A DNA stretch of 64,000 bases from Pseudomonadota bacterium. Lineage in GTDB: Bacteria; Myxococcota_A; Polyangia; Polyangiales; Polyangiaceae. The notes below the pieces were generated by a model. The model worked only from the letters and a program-made list of their open reading frames with translations. It did no database searches and was not told where the DNA came from. How positions within the stretch are numbered: position 1 is the first letter of the stretch; every line of letters starts with the position of its first letter. The translations under genes were made by a program, and so were the position numbers. The stretch spans positions 1-64,000 of the forward strand of contig JAFAER010000055.1 of NCBI GenBank assembly GCA_023423895.1, read 5' to 3'. Below are positions 42,095 to 49,615 of the stretch, piece after piece.

Positions 42095-42456
42095 TGGCGC
42101 GGAAGAATGCCGAAGACGCCCGGGATTGGCCAGTGTCGCGTGGGCCGTCTCCGCAGCGAGGCTGGCTCCGGGCGTCGAATCGAGGTTGGGGTTCAATCCG
42201 AAGTAGCGACCAAATTTGGATATCGAATGAACGCGACCGTCAGTATTTTCGGGTGGGGCGTGCGTGCATTTGCCGCATGTTTTGCCGTGGAACGGACGCG
42301 CTCGAGCGCGTCGGGGGTCATGATGTGGTCGAGCTAGTTGGTATTCGTGATTGCATTTGTTCCCGCGTCGGAGTCTCGTGCCGTGCACGAAATGTCGGGC
42401 ATGCAGCGCCTCGCGCTCGCGAACGACGCACGCCCGCTCGCTTTGCAAGAGGAGCC
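42095..42456. other. 362-bp divergent regulatory gap
   Basis: Between the leftward M3 peptidase and the rightward charge-block lipoprotein. AT-rich patches (around 42200-42260 and 42335-42365) stand out from the GC-rich surroundings and are good promoter candidates, but I cannot assign -35/-10 boxes. The palindrome at 42210-42219 is listed separately. Confidence 0.5.
42210..42219. promoter_or_regulatory. AT-rich palindrome CCAAATTTGG
   Basis: A perfect 10-base palindrome, immediately followed by the palindrome GATATC (42219-42224), lies in an AT-rich island within very GC-rich DNA. It sits 116 bases upstream of the peptidase start and 238 bases upstream of the lipoprotein start. It is a candidate operator for either divergent gene. 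Confidence 0.35.
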
Positions 42457-43269
42457 ATGATTCACCGCCGTACCACCAGCCTTGTCCTTTCGAGCATCCT
42501 GCTGTTTTCGATCACCGCGTGTGGAGGCAGCACGGGCGAGGCCGATCATCTGTTCACGAGCGCAACGCATTCCAACGAGCCCGCCGAGCCGCAGGACCCC
42601 GACGCGCCGAAGGGAACGGGCGAAGGGAGCGCAGACGAGACGCAGGAAGACGTGGAGGGAGAGTCGGGAGAGTCGGGCGCCTCGGACGAGGAGTACGACG
42701 ATTCCGAAGAGTCCGAAGATTCCGAAGCTGGTGAGGATGCTTCGACGGCGTCGACGGATGCTGGCGAGGATCCCGAGGCCGAGGAGGCGGATGATCCGGC
42801 GAGCTCGGACGAGGACGCCGAATCGGAAGACGCGGAAGACTCGGACGACTCGGAAGACGAACCAGGCGCGACGCCGGCGCAGGTTCCTACCTCACCGAAT
42901 CCGGTGATCGTCGTCGTGGTCGATGGCGATGACGACGGTCACAAGCACCCGGGTCATCACAAGCCTGGCAAAGGCAAAGGCAAGGGCAAAGGCAAAGGCA
43001 AGGGGAAGGGTAAAGGTAAAGGCAAGGGGCCCCACGCGGACGGGCCGAAGTCGCCTGGAGGCGGCAACGGCAAGCCGGGCAAGGGTCCGGGGTGGAACGA
43101 CGACGGCGGCGACAAGAAGCCGGGCAAGGGTCCGGGGTGGAACGACGACGGCGGCGACAAGAAGCCGGGCAAAGGCAAGAAGCCCGGCAATGGCAAAGGG
43201 AAGGGAAAGGGCAAAGGGAAGGGAAAGGGAGGAAAGGGGAAGGGAAAGGGCAAAGGGAAGAAGCCCTGA
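42457..43269 (+). CDS. Charge-block lipoprotein: acidic half then Lys-Gly repeats
   Basis: 270 residues from ATG 42457, with AGAGGAG five bases upstream. MIHRRTTSLVLSSILLFSITACGG is a lipoprotein signal with lipobox SITAC. Residues about 40-140 are dominated by Asp, Glu and Ser (DEEYDDSEESEDSEAGEDAS and similar). A short hydrophobic strand (NPVIVVVVDGDDDGHKHPGHHKPG) contains His/Asp residues able to bind metal. From residue 168 on the chain is Lys-Gly alternation (GKGKGKGKGKGK) with a perfectly duplicated 15-residue module containing GWNDDGGDKK. Opposite charge in the two halves suggests self-association or coacervation at the surface. No family is recognised. Two strong inverted repeats follow downstream. 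Confidence 0.8.
   Translation: MIHRRTTSLVLSSILLFSITACGGSTGEADHLFTSATHSNEPAEPQDPDAPKGTGEGSADETQEDVEGESGESGASDEEYDDSEESEDSEAGEDASTASTDAGEDPEAEEADDPASSDEDAESEDAEDSDDSEDEPGATPAQVPTSPNPVIVVVVDGDDDGHKHPGHHKPGKGKGKGKGKGKGKGKGKGKGPHADGPKSPGGGNGKPGKGPGWNDDGGDKKPGKGPGWNDDGGDKKPGKGKKPGNGKGKGKGKGKGKGGKGKGKGKGKKP
42961..43262 (+). repeat. Lys-Gly hexanucleotide tracts and a perfect 45-bp duplication
   Basis: Hexamers of the AAAGGC/AAGGGC/AAGGGG type run through 42967-43030 and 43188-43262 and encode Lys-Gly. Between them is a 45-bp unit present twice without a mismatch: 43072-43116 and 43117-43161. Frame is kept on loss or gain of either unit. Synonymous variation among hexamers shows that the Lys-Gly tract has been under some protein-level selection rather than being freshly expanded. 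Confidence 0.85.
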
Positions 43270-43312
43270 GGTCTCGTCCTGCACTTCGTTCCTTCACCGC
43301 ACGTCGTGACGC

Positions 43313-43350
43313 GCGCTTCGCGTGGGAGCACCCCGTCCCACGTGAAGCGC
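43313..43350 (+). terminator. Hairpin after the charge-block lipoprotein, possible terminator
   Basis: Arms GCGCTTCGCGTGGGA (43313-43327) and TCCCACGTGAAGCGC (43336-43350) pair over 15 positions with one mismatch (or G-T in RNA), around an 8-base loop. It begins 43 bases after the stop codon. There is no T-run, so it could act with Rho or as an RNA-stability hairpin. Confidence 0.55.
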
Positions 43351-43506
43351 GAGAGCGACATCGTTCTCCGGCTCGTCCGCGCTCGCGCGCCTCGCGTCGC
43401 GGTGCCGAGCTCTGGCGCACGCGCGCGGATGGGTTCTCGCGGGCGGGCTCGTACTGAGCGCTCCCGCCTTCGCGCGAAAGAAAGCGAGGAGAAGGTGAGA
43501 CACAGA

Positions 43507-43551
43507 CACGTTCGTTCGCTCGTTCGCTAGCGCGGCCGTCGAACGAACGTG
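43507..43551. repeat. Perfect 12-bp inverted repeat CACGTTCGTTCG
   Basis: CACGTTCGTTCG at 43507-43518 and its exact complement CGAACGAACGTG at 43540-43551 flank a 21-base loop that itself contains CGCTAGCG. TTCG repeats in the left arm and GAAC in the right make an unusually regular structure. It lies about 170 bases upstream of the next gene. It could be an operator pair, a terminator or a mobile-element end; I cannot decide. Confidence 0.6.
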
Positions 43552-43722
43552 CTCGCTGGAGTCTGCTCCGATCGACGAACGCGCCGTATGTCGACTTTCG
43601 TCGAATTCGTGACGACCGTCGCAAGTTGCGGGCAATAGAGGATGCCGAGATCGCGACGACGGTCCGGCGTCTTATCGTCAAAGCCTGTGGGCGGGCAGGC
43701 TCCGCAAGGAGTGGATGTCGAC

Positions 43723-44436
43723 ATGCGAGTGGTGAAAGAGCAGATTGCGGCGTGGCAAGGAATGTTCGCGCGGCACCCATTCTTCGAGCGCCTCGAACAG
43801 GAGCCGATGCAGGGGCCCCCGTTCCCCTTCGCCCCTGCCCTCATGTTCTGGATCATGGGCTTTCAGGATGTGCTGCGCCTGAACGAACATTTCGCTCAAG
43901 ATCCAACCGTGAAGCGCTTCGCGGCAAGGCACCGCGTCGAGGACTCGGAACACTGGTCGTGGTTCCTCGACGATCTCACGATGCTCGGCATGACGGACCG
44001 TGACGTCACGTTCCTCTTCGGGGGCGGTCATCGTGCGACGCGCGATGTGACGTACGGCATCCTGGCGGAGGTCTATCGAGTCTCTGACGATCGCTTGCGG
44101 GTGCCGCTCATCCTCAGTCTCGAGTCGACCGCCCACGTCTTCTTCACGCGCGTCGCACGATACGCCCAGCGCCTCGGCCTCCGCGACCGTCTGCGCTTCT
44201 TCGGAAGCGAGCACCTCGCAGCCGAGGAGTCCCACGACTTCCACGCCGACGAGACTGACGAGATCGACGACCTCGCCCTCCCGGACTCGCTCCGCGTCGA
44301 AGCCATCGCGATGGTCCAGCGAATCCACCAGGCCTTCATGATCATGTTCGACGACCCCGCCTTCTCCTTCACCCCCGCCAACCCCATCCCCCCGCGCCCC
44401 GTCGTCGCCCCCGCCGCCGCAGCGCCAAGCTGCTGA
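43723..44436 (+). CDS. Heme-oxygenase-fold (TenA/PqqC-like) metal-binding protein
   Basis: 237 residues from ATG 43723 (GGAG about ten bases upstream; a GTG at 43711 is possible). All-helical, without signal peptide. The pattern HPFFERLEQEPMQGPPFPFAPALMFWIMGFQDVLRLNEH, then HRVEDSEHWSWFLDDLTMLG, then LESTAHVFFTRVARYAQRLG and FGSEHLAAEESHDFH resembles heme-oxygenase-like oxidases/iron proteins, in which Glu and His residues on separate helices bind a metal pair. Candidate ligands are the Glu and His of SEHW, LESTAH and SEHLAAEESH. The C-terminus is Pro/Ala-rich. Substrate unknown. Only the fold is inferred; the metal site is inference from pattern. Confidence 0.65.
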   Translation: MRVVKEQIAAWQGMFARHPFFERLEQEPMQGPPFPFAPALMFWIMGFQDVLRLNEHFAQDPTVKRFAARHRVEDSEHWSWFLDDLTMLGMTDRDVTFLFGGGHRATRDVTYGILAEVYRVSDDRLRVPLILSLESTAHVFFTRVARYAQRLGLRDRLRFFGSEHLAAEESHDFHADETDEIDDLALPDSLRVEAIAMVQRIHQAFMIMFDDPAFSFTPANPIPPRPVVAPAAAAPSC

Positions 44437-44816
44437 CCAACAGAAACCCACCGACGTTAGGTTTCTGGCCCGCGACGTCAGGTTTCTGCCCGCGCCCTGC
44501 CGCCGACGCGCCTCCTCGCACTTCGAAACCTACCGACGTTAGGTTTTGAAGCGCCGGAGGTGCGCGGCTCGCGCGCGCCCTCAACCCTGCCGACGTGGGG
44601 CTTCGAAGCGTGGGAGGCGCGCGGCGCCGCCGACGAGTGTACGGGGCGATCCATGACGATGCTTGCGCGCGTGTGCGAGCGGCGCGTGGCCCATCGATCG
44701 ATGGCGCGGGATGCAGGATGGACGGACGTCAGGCGCCGCGCGCGCGAGGCGCGTGGCGGACGCGAGGGGGGGCGGCGCCGTCGGCGCTACTTGCGTACGC
44801 GCGCGCGAGGAATTCG
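44437..44816. other. 380-bp 3' flank of the RAYT gene
   Basis: This stretch between the heme-oxygenase-like gene and the end of the transposase gene holds four REP-like units at 44443-44608 and otherwise GC-rich low-complexity DNA. No gene is supported in the remaining 200 bp. Confidence 0.6.
44443..44608. repeat. REP-like palindromic units, 3' side of the RAYT
   Basis: Four units share the core CCGACGT. L1 (44443-44465) has arms GAAACC/GGTTTC. L2 (44472-44486) is a half unit. L3 (44521-44551) is the best: a 12-bp stem with one G-T pair, arms CTTCGAAACCTA and TAGGTTTTGAAG around the 7-base loop CCGACGT. L4 (44582-44608) is weaker. The same CCGACGTTA core recurs on the other side of the gene at 45892-46039. 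Palindromes around a RAYT gene are the expected targets of the encoded protein. Confidence 0.75.
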
Positions 44817-45746
44817 CTATGCCGCTGCTGGGCATCGAGCGCAGCGCACTCCGAGCACGCGCCATCGCCACGTGCCCGCGGGGAACTCGAGCAGAGGCCG
44901 CGCCTTCAGCTTGCCTTTGGGCAGGCGTTTGAGCAGGAGCTCGAGCGCCGAACGGTAGGCGATGCGGAAGCCCTTCAGGATCGCGCGCTCCTCCTTCATC
45001 CGCGCCTTGTCCTTGCAGGCCAGCGCTGGGCGCAGCTTTCGATGCGGAGCCTCGGTCCTCGGCGCGTCGAACGGGTCGGTAGACAAGACGGCTTTTCTAC
45101 CCACGAGCGCGATGCGCTTCGCCTTCCGCTCCTTGCGCGCCATCTCCTCGCGCAGGTGCACCTCGCGACGCACGCGCTTGATCCAGTCGGCCGCGCTCTC
45201 GCCCTTCAGACCCGGCGGCGTGCTCACGAGGAGCTCCGCGGTCGGGGGCATGACCCCGTCCTTGCGGAAGTACACCGCGGGTCGCTTCACGGTCTTGGGG
45301 CCCCGCCCCATCCGACTCCACGACGACGCGCCGGGATGGTGCGCGACAGACTCGACGAGATGCGCGGCGACGGGGTTCATGAGGACGTAGACGACCTTGT
45401 CGAAGACATCGTCGAGCGTCACGAGACGCGTGACGCACGTCTCCTCGCTCGACCAGAGGTTCTCCCATCGCTTGTGGTGGCCGTTCACGGCCTTGGCGAC
45501 CATCCGATGAAACCTCTCCAGGAACTTCGGAAGCTTCGCGTCGGGGTCGTAGACGATCGCGTGGTAGTGATTGCTCATCACGGTGAACGCGAGGACCTTG
45601 ATCTTGAACCGTGCCGCCGCCTCTGCGAGGCAGTACTCGAGGATCGCGTTGATCTGGTCGCTCGGCCGCAGCAGGAACATCCTCTGCGCGACGCGGCGCG
45701 TGACCATGTAGAACGAGCCCGGCAAGATGCGACGAGGCATTGTCAT
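44817..45746 (-). CDS. REP-associated tyrosine transposase (RAYT, Y1 family)
   Basis: 309 residues from ATG 45746; ATG 45740 and 45758 are also in frame. Y1/HUH transposase-like sequence: RILPGSFYMVTRRVAQRMFLL at the N-terminus, VLAFTVMSNHYHAIVYDP with the metal-binding His-x-His pair, FHRMVAKAVNGHHKRWENLWSS, then VVYVLMNPVAAHLVESVAHHPGAS with the conserved Tyr before LMNP. The C-terminal 90 residues are basic (KERKAKRIALVGRKA, KDKARMKEER) and could bind the repeats. The gene is intact. REP-like units lie on both sides, as in other REPtrons, where RAYT cuts single-stranded REP hairpins. Whether the element still transposes cannot be told from one locus. Confidence 0.85.
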   Translation of the reverse strand: MTMPRRILPGSFYMVTRRVAQRMFLLRPSDQINAILEYCLAEAAARFKIKVLAFTVMSNHYHAIVYDPDAKLPKFLERFHRMVAKAVNGHHKRWENLWSSEETCVTRLVTLDDVFDKVVYVLMNPVAAHLVESVAHHPGASSWSRMGRGPKTVKRPAVYFRKDGVMPPTAELLVSTPPGLKGESAADWIKRVRREVHLREEMARKERKAKRIALVGRKAVLSTDPFDAPRTEAPHRKLRPALACKDKARMKEERAILKGFRIAYRSALELLLKRLPKGKLKARPLLEFPAGTWRWRVLGVRCARCPAAA

Positions 45747-45891
45747 CGCCGCGTCCATCGGTCGCCACGCGGCGAAGTTGCGTCCATTCGTCCGCCCCGC
45801 GCCCGAATCCGCGCGCGCCGCACCCGGCACCGCACCCGGCACCGCGCCCACGCCGCGAATCGGCTGGCACGAATCCGGCCGGCGGCGGCCC

Positions 45892-46039
45892 GCAAACCTA
45901 CCGACGTTACGGATTCGGTACGCCGGCGGCAGCTGGCAAACGTACCGACGTTACGGATTCGGTACGCCGGCGGCAGCCGACGTTACGGATTCGGCACGCC
46001 GGCGGCAGCTGGCAAACGTACCGACGTTACGGATTCCGG
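45892..46039. repeat. REP-like tandem units, 5' side of the RAYT
   Basis: Near-identical 44-bp units start at 45892 and 45936; a truncated unit at 45977-46011 and a partial one at 46012-46039 follow. Each contains ACCGACGTTACGGATTC and, in three of the four, a CGCCGGCGGCAG tail. In unit two, GTACCGA and TCGGTAC are complementary arms around ten bases, and CGTA/TACG can pair around the CCGACGT loop shared with the 3'-side units. They end 30 bp before the addA-like stop codon. No spacer-like unique sequences separate them, so this is not CRISPR. Confidence 0.8.
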
Positions 46040-46069
46040 GGGGGCGCGTAGCAGCTGGCGTGCCGGGGG

Positions 46070-49000
46070 TCAGACGGAGAGGAGGGCGCCGGTGGCTGGG
46101 GCGCCGGTGGCGGCTGTGAGGGCGCGGGCGTAGACGGCGACTTGGTTGGCGTAGGCGGCTCGGCGGGGGCCCATGTCGAGGTCGGTCTTGAAGTCGACGA
46201 CGGTCCAGGTGCCGCTTTCGAGGAAGGCGAGGTCGACGACGCCTTCGATGAGGGTGCCGTCGTCTTCGCGCAGCATGATGGCGACCTCGCGCTCGAGGCG
46301 CTCGGCGCTTCGCGCGCGGATGAGCAGGGGATGGGCGAGCGCGGCACGCACGACATCGCGCGAGGCAGTGATCTCTTCCTCGGAGGCGCCCGCGATGCGT
46401 CCCTGGATCCGGGCGGCGTCGGCGATGGCGTTGTCGTCGGCGTCGAGCGCGACTGTCGCGAGGACGGCGTGCACGAGGATGCCGAAGCGCTTGCCGTGCG
46501 GGCGGGCACGTCGCGTGGCCTCCGTGGTTTCGATCACGACGTTTGCGACATCGGCCGATGAAGAAGCGGGCGCCGCCGCCGGCTCGTCCTTCATCTCCGT
46601 CACCGTGCGGATGCGCATGGTGGCCGCGGCCGCGCTCGACACCGCGTCGCTCCGCGCCGCCTTCCACGCGGAGTGGCCGTCTTCGCTCTCCTGCGCGGCA
46701 GGGCCCTTCGCGAGGACGCGCTCGTGGCGAAGACCCGCCTCGTCCTCCCTGTCGAGCTCGAGTGCGTGGGGATCCCAGAAGACGACGCGATGCGTGCCAC
46801 GCGCGGGCCGATGCAGCCCGGGACGCACGGACCAATCGGCGCCGTGCTCGACGTTGTCGGGACGCTCGAACACGGTGTCCTCGCCGAACGCAGGGCACCC
46901 GGGCGCCTTCTGCGAGGCGCGGCGATCTTCCGGGCGCGGGTAGATGACGCGATTGAGTGGATCGAGCCACCCATCGCTCTCGTCATCGCGATCGTCTCCG
47001 AGCACGGGCACGACGAGCAGCTCTCGTGCGCGGGTCGTTGCGACGTAGAGGAGGCGATGTGCTTCTTCGCGATCCTGGCGCAGGATCGCGTCGCGTCGAT
47101 CGGAGAGCTCCTTCGGTGATGCCCCGCAGAGCGGCACCGCCCAGAGCTTTCGCTTCGCATCGACGTGGCGTGAGGGCTCGCGGAACGTCGCGTTCGCGGT
47201 CGGATCGACGAGGATGACGACGGGGAACTCGAGGCCCTTGGCTTTGTGCACCGTCATGATGCGCACGCCGTCGGTGCCTTCCTCGACGACGGGTGCCTCG
47301 TTGACGCCACCCCGCTCGGCGTCCTCCTGCAGTCGCGTCACGAACGCGCGGAAGGACGTTACGGACCCTTGCTCGAACCTCCGCGCCATGTCGAGCACGC
47401 GAAGAATGTTGCCGAGCGCCTGCTCACCGGCGGGCCAGATGGCGACGCCCGCGTGTGCGCGGGTCATCTCGAGTAGTCGCGCGATGGTGTCGGCCACCGT
47501 GCTTCGGTTGCGCGCGACATGGAGGCGCGCGAGCACGTCGAGCGCATCCGCGACGGGGCGCGTGAGCGATGTCAGCGCGGCGTCGTCGCGCTTGCGCATC
47601 GGATGAATGTGCTTCTGCGTGTGCCTGAACGCGAGGAGCGCGTCGTCGCCGAGCGCGAAGAAGGGGCCGTGCAGCGTCGCGTAGACGGAGAAGGTGTCGT
47701 CCGGCCACTCGATCGCCGCGAGCGCGTTTCGGAGCGCAATCACCTCTTCGCGTTCGTGGAAGCTCCGGCCGCCGACGAGGACGTGCGGGATGCGACGCGC
47801 CTCGAGCGCGCGGACGTACGGGCGCGTGACGTCGTTGCCGAAGCTCTGGAGGCGCTTGAAGAGGAGGCAGATGTGCTGCGACTTGATCGTCGTTGCCTCG
47901 CCGGAGCCGCGCTCCGTGATCGTCCAGCCGCTCTTCTTGACGAGCCAGTCGATGAACGCTCCGACGGCGTCGGGGAACGACTCCTCGATCTTCCACTGGA
48001 CGATCTTCCGGTAGTCGCCGTACGGGCGCGGAATGGGAAGCGCGACGATGGTCGGCCGGTCCTTCGGGTTCGAGCGGAACGGCGAGAGCGCAACGTATTC
48101 GGCCTGCGATCGGTCTTCCGGATCGCCGTCCTTCGCCGGCGGCATCAGCTCCGTGAATGCCGCGTTCACGAGGTCCTGGATCTCCGGCACGCTGCGGAAG
48201 CTCGTCCGGAGCTGGAGGACCTTGGCGCCGTCCCGCTCGAGCCGGCGTTTGATGCCCTCGTAGAGCGACACGTCGGCGCGGCGGAATCGATAGATCGACT
48301 GCTTCGGATCGCCGACCAGGAAGAGCTTCCCCGGTAGGACGTGTGCTCGATCGGGGTCGCGCTCTTTCGGATCGTCGGCGGCGAGCAGGAAGAGGATCTG
48401 CGCCTGGAGAGGGTCCGTGTCCTGGAACTCGTCGATGAGCAGATGACTGAAGCGCGTCTGGAGCTCGGCGCGGACGGCGGCGTCGTTCTCGAGGAGCTCC
48501 CGCGTGAGGAGCAGCAGATCGAGGAAGTCGAGCTTGCCGGAGGCCTTCTTGATGTCCTCGTAGACGTCGACGATGCCCCACAGCTCCTGGTGCAGCGAGG
48601 ATGCGAGGTCGGCGTCGGCGGCGCTCAGGACCTCGTCGAGGTGGGCGCGCGCATTCGCTCGCTCGTCGAGCACCTCTTGCCGCGTGATGCCCTCGGGCTT
48701 GTTGTACCACTGGCCGGAGCCCTTCCATCCCCATAGCCGCGCCCGGGCGAGCGTGCGCAGCTGCGCCTCCACCGCGTCGTAGTCTCGTGGCTCGCCGGTC
48801 TCCTCACGCCGCTCGACCTCGTAGAGGCAACGTTCGACCTCGACGAGCGACTTGGTGAGCCAGCTGTCGGCGAAGCCTTTCGGGCGGAGCGCGACGAGCC
48901 TCCTCAGACGATCGAGGACCGAGTCGATCGACGCCGCACGGTCGAACGTCGGACGTTCGTACGCCGTCGGGAAGTCGCGTTGCTCGACGAGGTTGCGACC

Positions 49001-49615
49001 CGCCTTCCGCAGCGCCGCCTTCGGACCGTCCTGATCGCGCTCACGCGTCGCCCGCCGGAGCACGCGCGAGACGCCAGGCACCTCGCTGGAAGGCCGCGCG
49101 AGCGTTGCCTGGAACCACGCCGTGAACGCGTCTTCGTAGAGGCGATCTTGTTCGTCCTCGGCGGCGACCTCGAAGAGGGGATCGATTCGAGCTTCGACGG
49201 GACGTTCGCGAAGGATGTCCGCGCAGAAGGCGTGGATAGTCCCGATGCGCGCGGCCTCGAGCTGCTCGAGCGCCTGATCGAGGCGCGCCTTCTCCAGGTG
49301 CTCGGCATTCGCGTTCGCGTTGGCCGCTGCGGTGCGCGCCTTCTCGATCTCGGTACGAAGACGCAGCTTCATCTCGCCGGCCGCCTTCTCCGTGAAGGTC
49401 ACCGCGACGAGGTCGCCTTTTCCGCTCGCGAGCGTCGCCGTGCCGGTGCGCAGGAGCGAGAGAATGCGCTCGACGAGCGCCGTCGTCTTGCCGGTGCCGG
49501 CGGCGGCCTCGACGACCAGCGTCGAGGTGAGGTCATTCGCGATCTGCTCGCGTTCCTTGCCGTCGACGAGCTCCGAACGCGAAACGCGTCTGCTCGAGGG
49601 GACGTCGCCGCTCAT
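46070..49615 (-). CDS. addA: AddA-like UvrD/RecB helicase-nuclease subunit
   Basis: 1181 residues from ATG 49615; the stop codon of the upstream addB-like gene overlaps this start (ATGA). UvrD/Rep superfamily helicase with Walker A VVEAAAGTGKTTALVE (residues about 34-49), VAVTFTEKAAGEMK, IGTIHAFCADILRE, IDEFQDTDPLQAQIL (motif II), LVGDPKQSIYRFRRAD (motif III), VRIMTVHKAKGLEFPVVIL (motif V) and RLLYVATTRARELLVV (motif VI). The last 60 residues carry a PD-(D/E)XK-type nuclease motif (EGVVDLAFLESGTWTVVDFKTDLD). With AddB it would process double-strand ends and load RecA. The subunit naming is by organisation, since RecB/AddA lineages mix. Confidence 0.9.
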   Translation of the reverse strand: MSGDVPSSRRVSRSELVDGKEREQIANDLTSTLVVEAAAGTGKTTALVERILSLLRTGTATLASGKGDLVAVTFTEKAAGEMKLRLRTEIEKARTAAANANANAEHLEKARLDQALEQLEAARIGTIHAFCADILRERPVEARIDPLFEVAAEDEQDRLYEDAFTAWFQATLARPSSEVPGVSRVLRRATRERDQDGPKAALRKAGRNLVEQRDFPTAYERPTFDRAASIDSVLDRLRRLVALRPKGFADSWLTKSLVEVERCLYEVERREETGEPRDYDAVEAQLRTLARARLWGWKGSGQWYNKPEGITRQEVLDERANARAHLDEVLSAADADLASSLHQELWGIVDVYEDIKKASGKLDFLDLLLLTRELLENDAAVRAELQTRFSHLLIDEFQDTDPLQAQILFLLAADDPKERDPDRAHVLPGKLFLVGDPKQSIYRFRRADVSLYEGIKRRLERDGAKVLQLRTSFRSVPEIQDLVNAAFTELMPPAKDGDPEDRSQAEYVALSPFRSNPKDRPTIVALPIPRPYGDYRKIVQWKIEESFPDAVGAFIDWLVKKSGWTITERGSGEATTIKSQHICLLFKRLQSFGNDVTRPYVRALEARRIPHVLVGGRSFHEREEVIALRNALAAIEWPDDTFSVYATLHGPFFALGDDALLAFRHTQKHIHPMRKRDDAALTSLTRPVADALDVLARLHVARNRSTVADTIARLLEMTRAHAGVAIWPAGEQALGNILRVLDMARRFEQGSVTSFRAFVTRLQEDAERGGVNEAPVVEEGTDGVRIMTVHKAKGLEFPVVILVDPTANATFREPSRHVDAKRKLWAVPLCGASPKELSDRRDAILRQDREEAHRLLYVATTRARELLVVPVLGDDRDDESDGWLDPLNRVIYPRPEDRRASQKAPGCPAFGEDTVFERPDNVEHGADWSVRPGLHRPARGTHRVVFWDPHALELDREDEAGLRHERVLAKGPAAQESEDGHSAWKAARSDAVSSAAAATMRIRTVTEMKDEPAAAPASSSADVANVVIETTEATRRARPHGKRFGILVHAVLATVALDADDNAIADAARIQGRIAGASEEEITASRDVVRAALAHPLLIRARSAERLEREVAIMLREDDGTLIEGVVDLAFLESGTWTVVDFKTDLDMGPRRAAYANQVAVYARALTAATGAPATGALLSV

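Larger units (their letters stand above)
43270..43722. other. 453-bp intergenic stretch with two hairpins
   Basis: No gene is supported. Directly after the lipoprotein stop is a 15-bp stem (43313-43350), then a perfect 12-bp inverted repeat (43507-43551). The rest presumably carries the promoter of the heme-oxygenase-like gene. Confidence 0.5.

Noticed and set aside
42335..42365. Possible sigma-54 promoter (GG...GC) in front of the charge-block lipoprotein
   Set aside because: The spacing between GG and GC is 11 bases rather than 10 and the flanking consensus is poor.
45892..46039. Repeat group considered as a CRISPR array
   Set aside because: Units are directly adjacent with no unique spacers, and no cas genes are nearby; the REP-like interpretation fits better.
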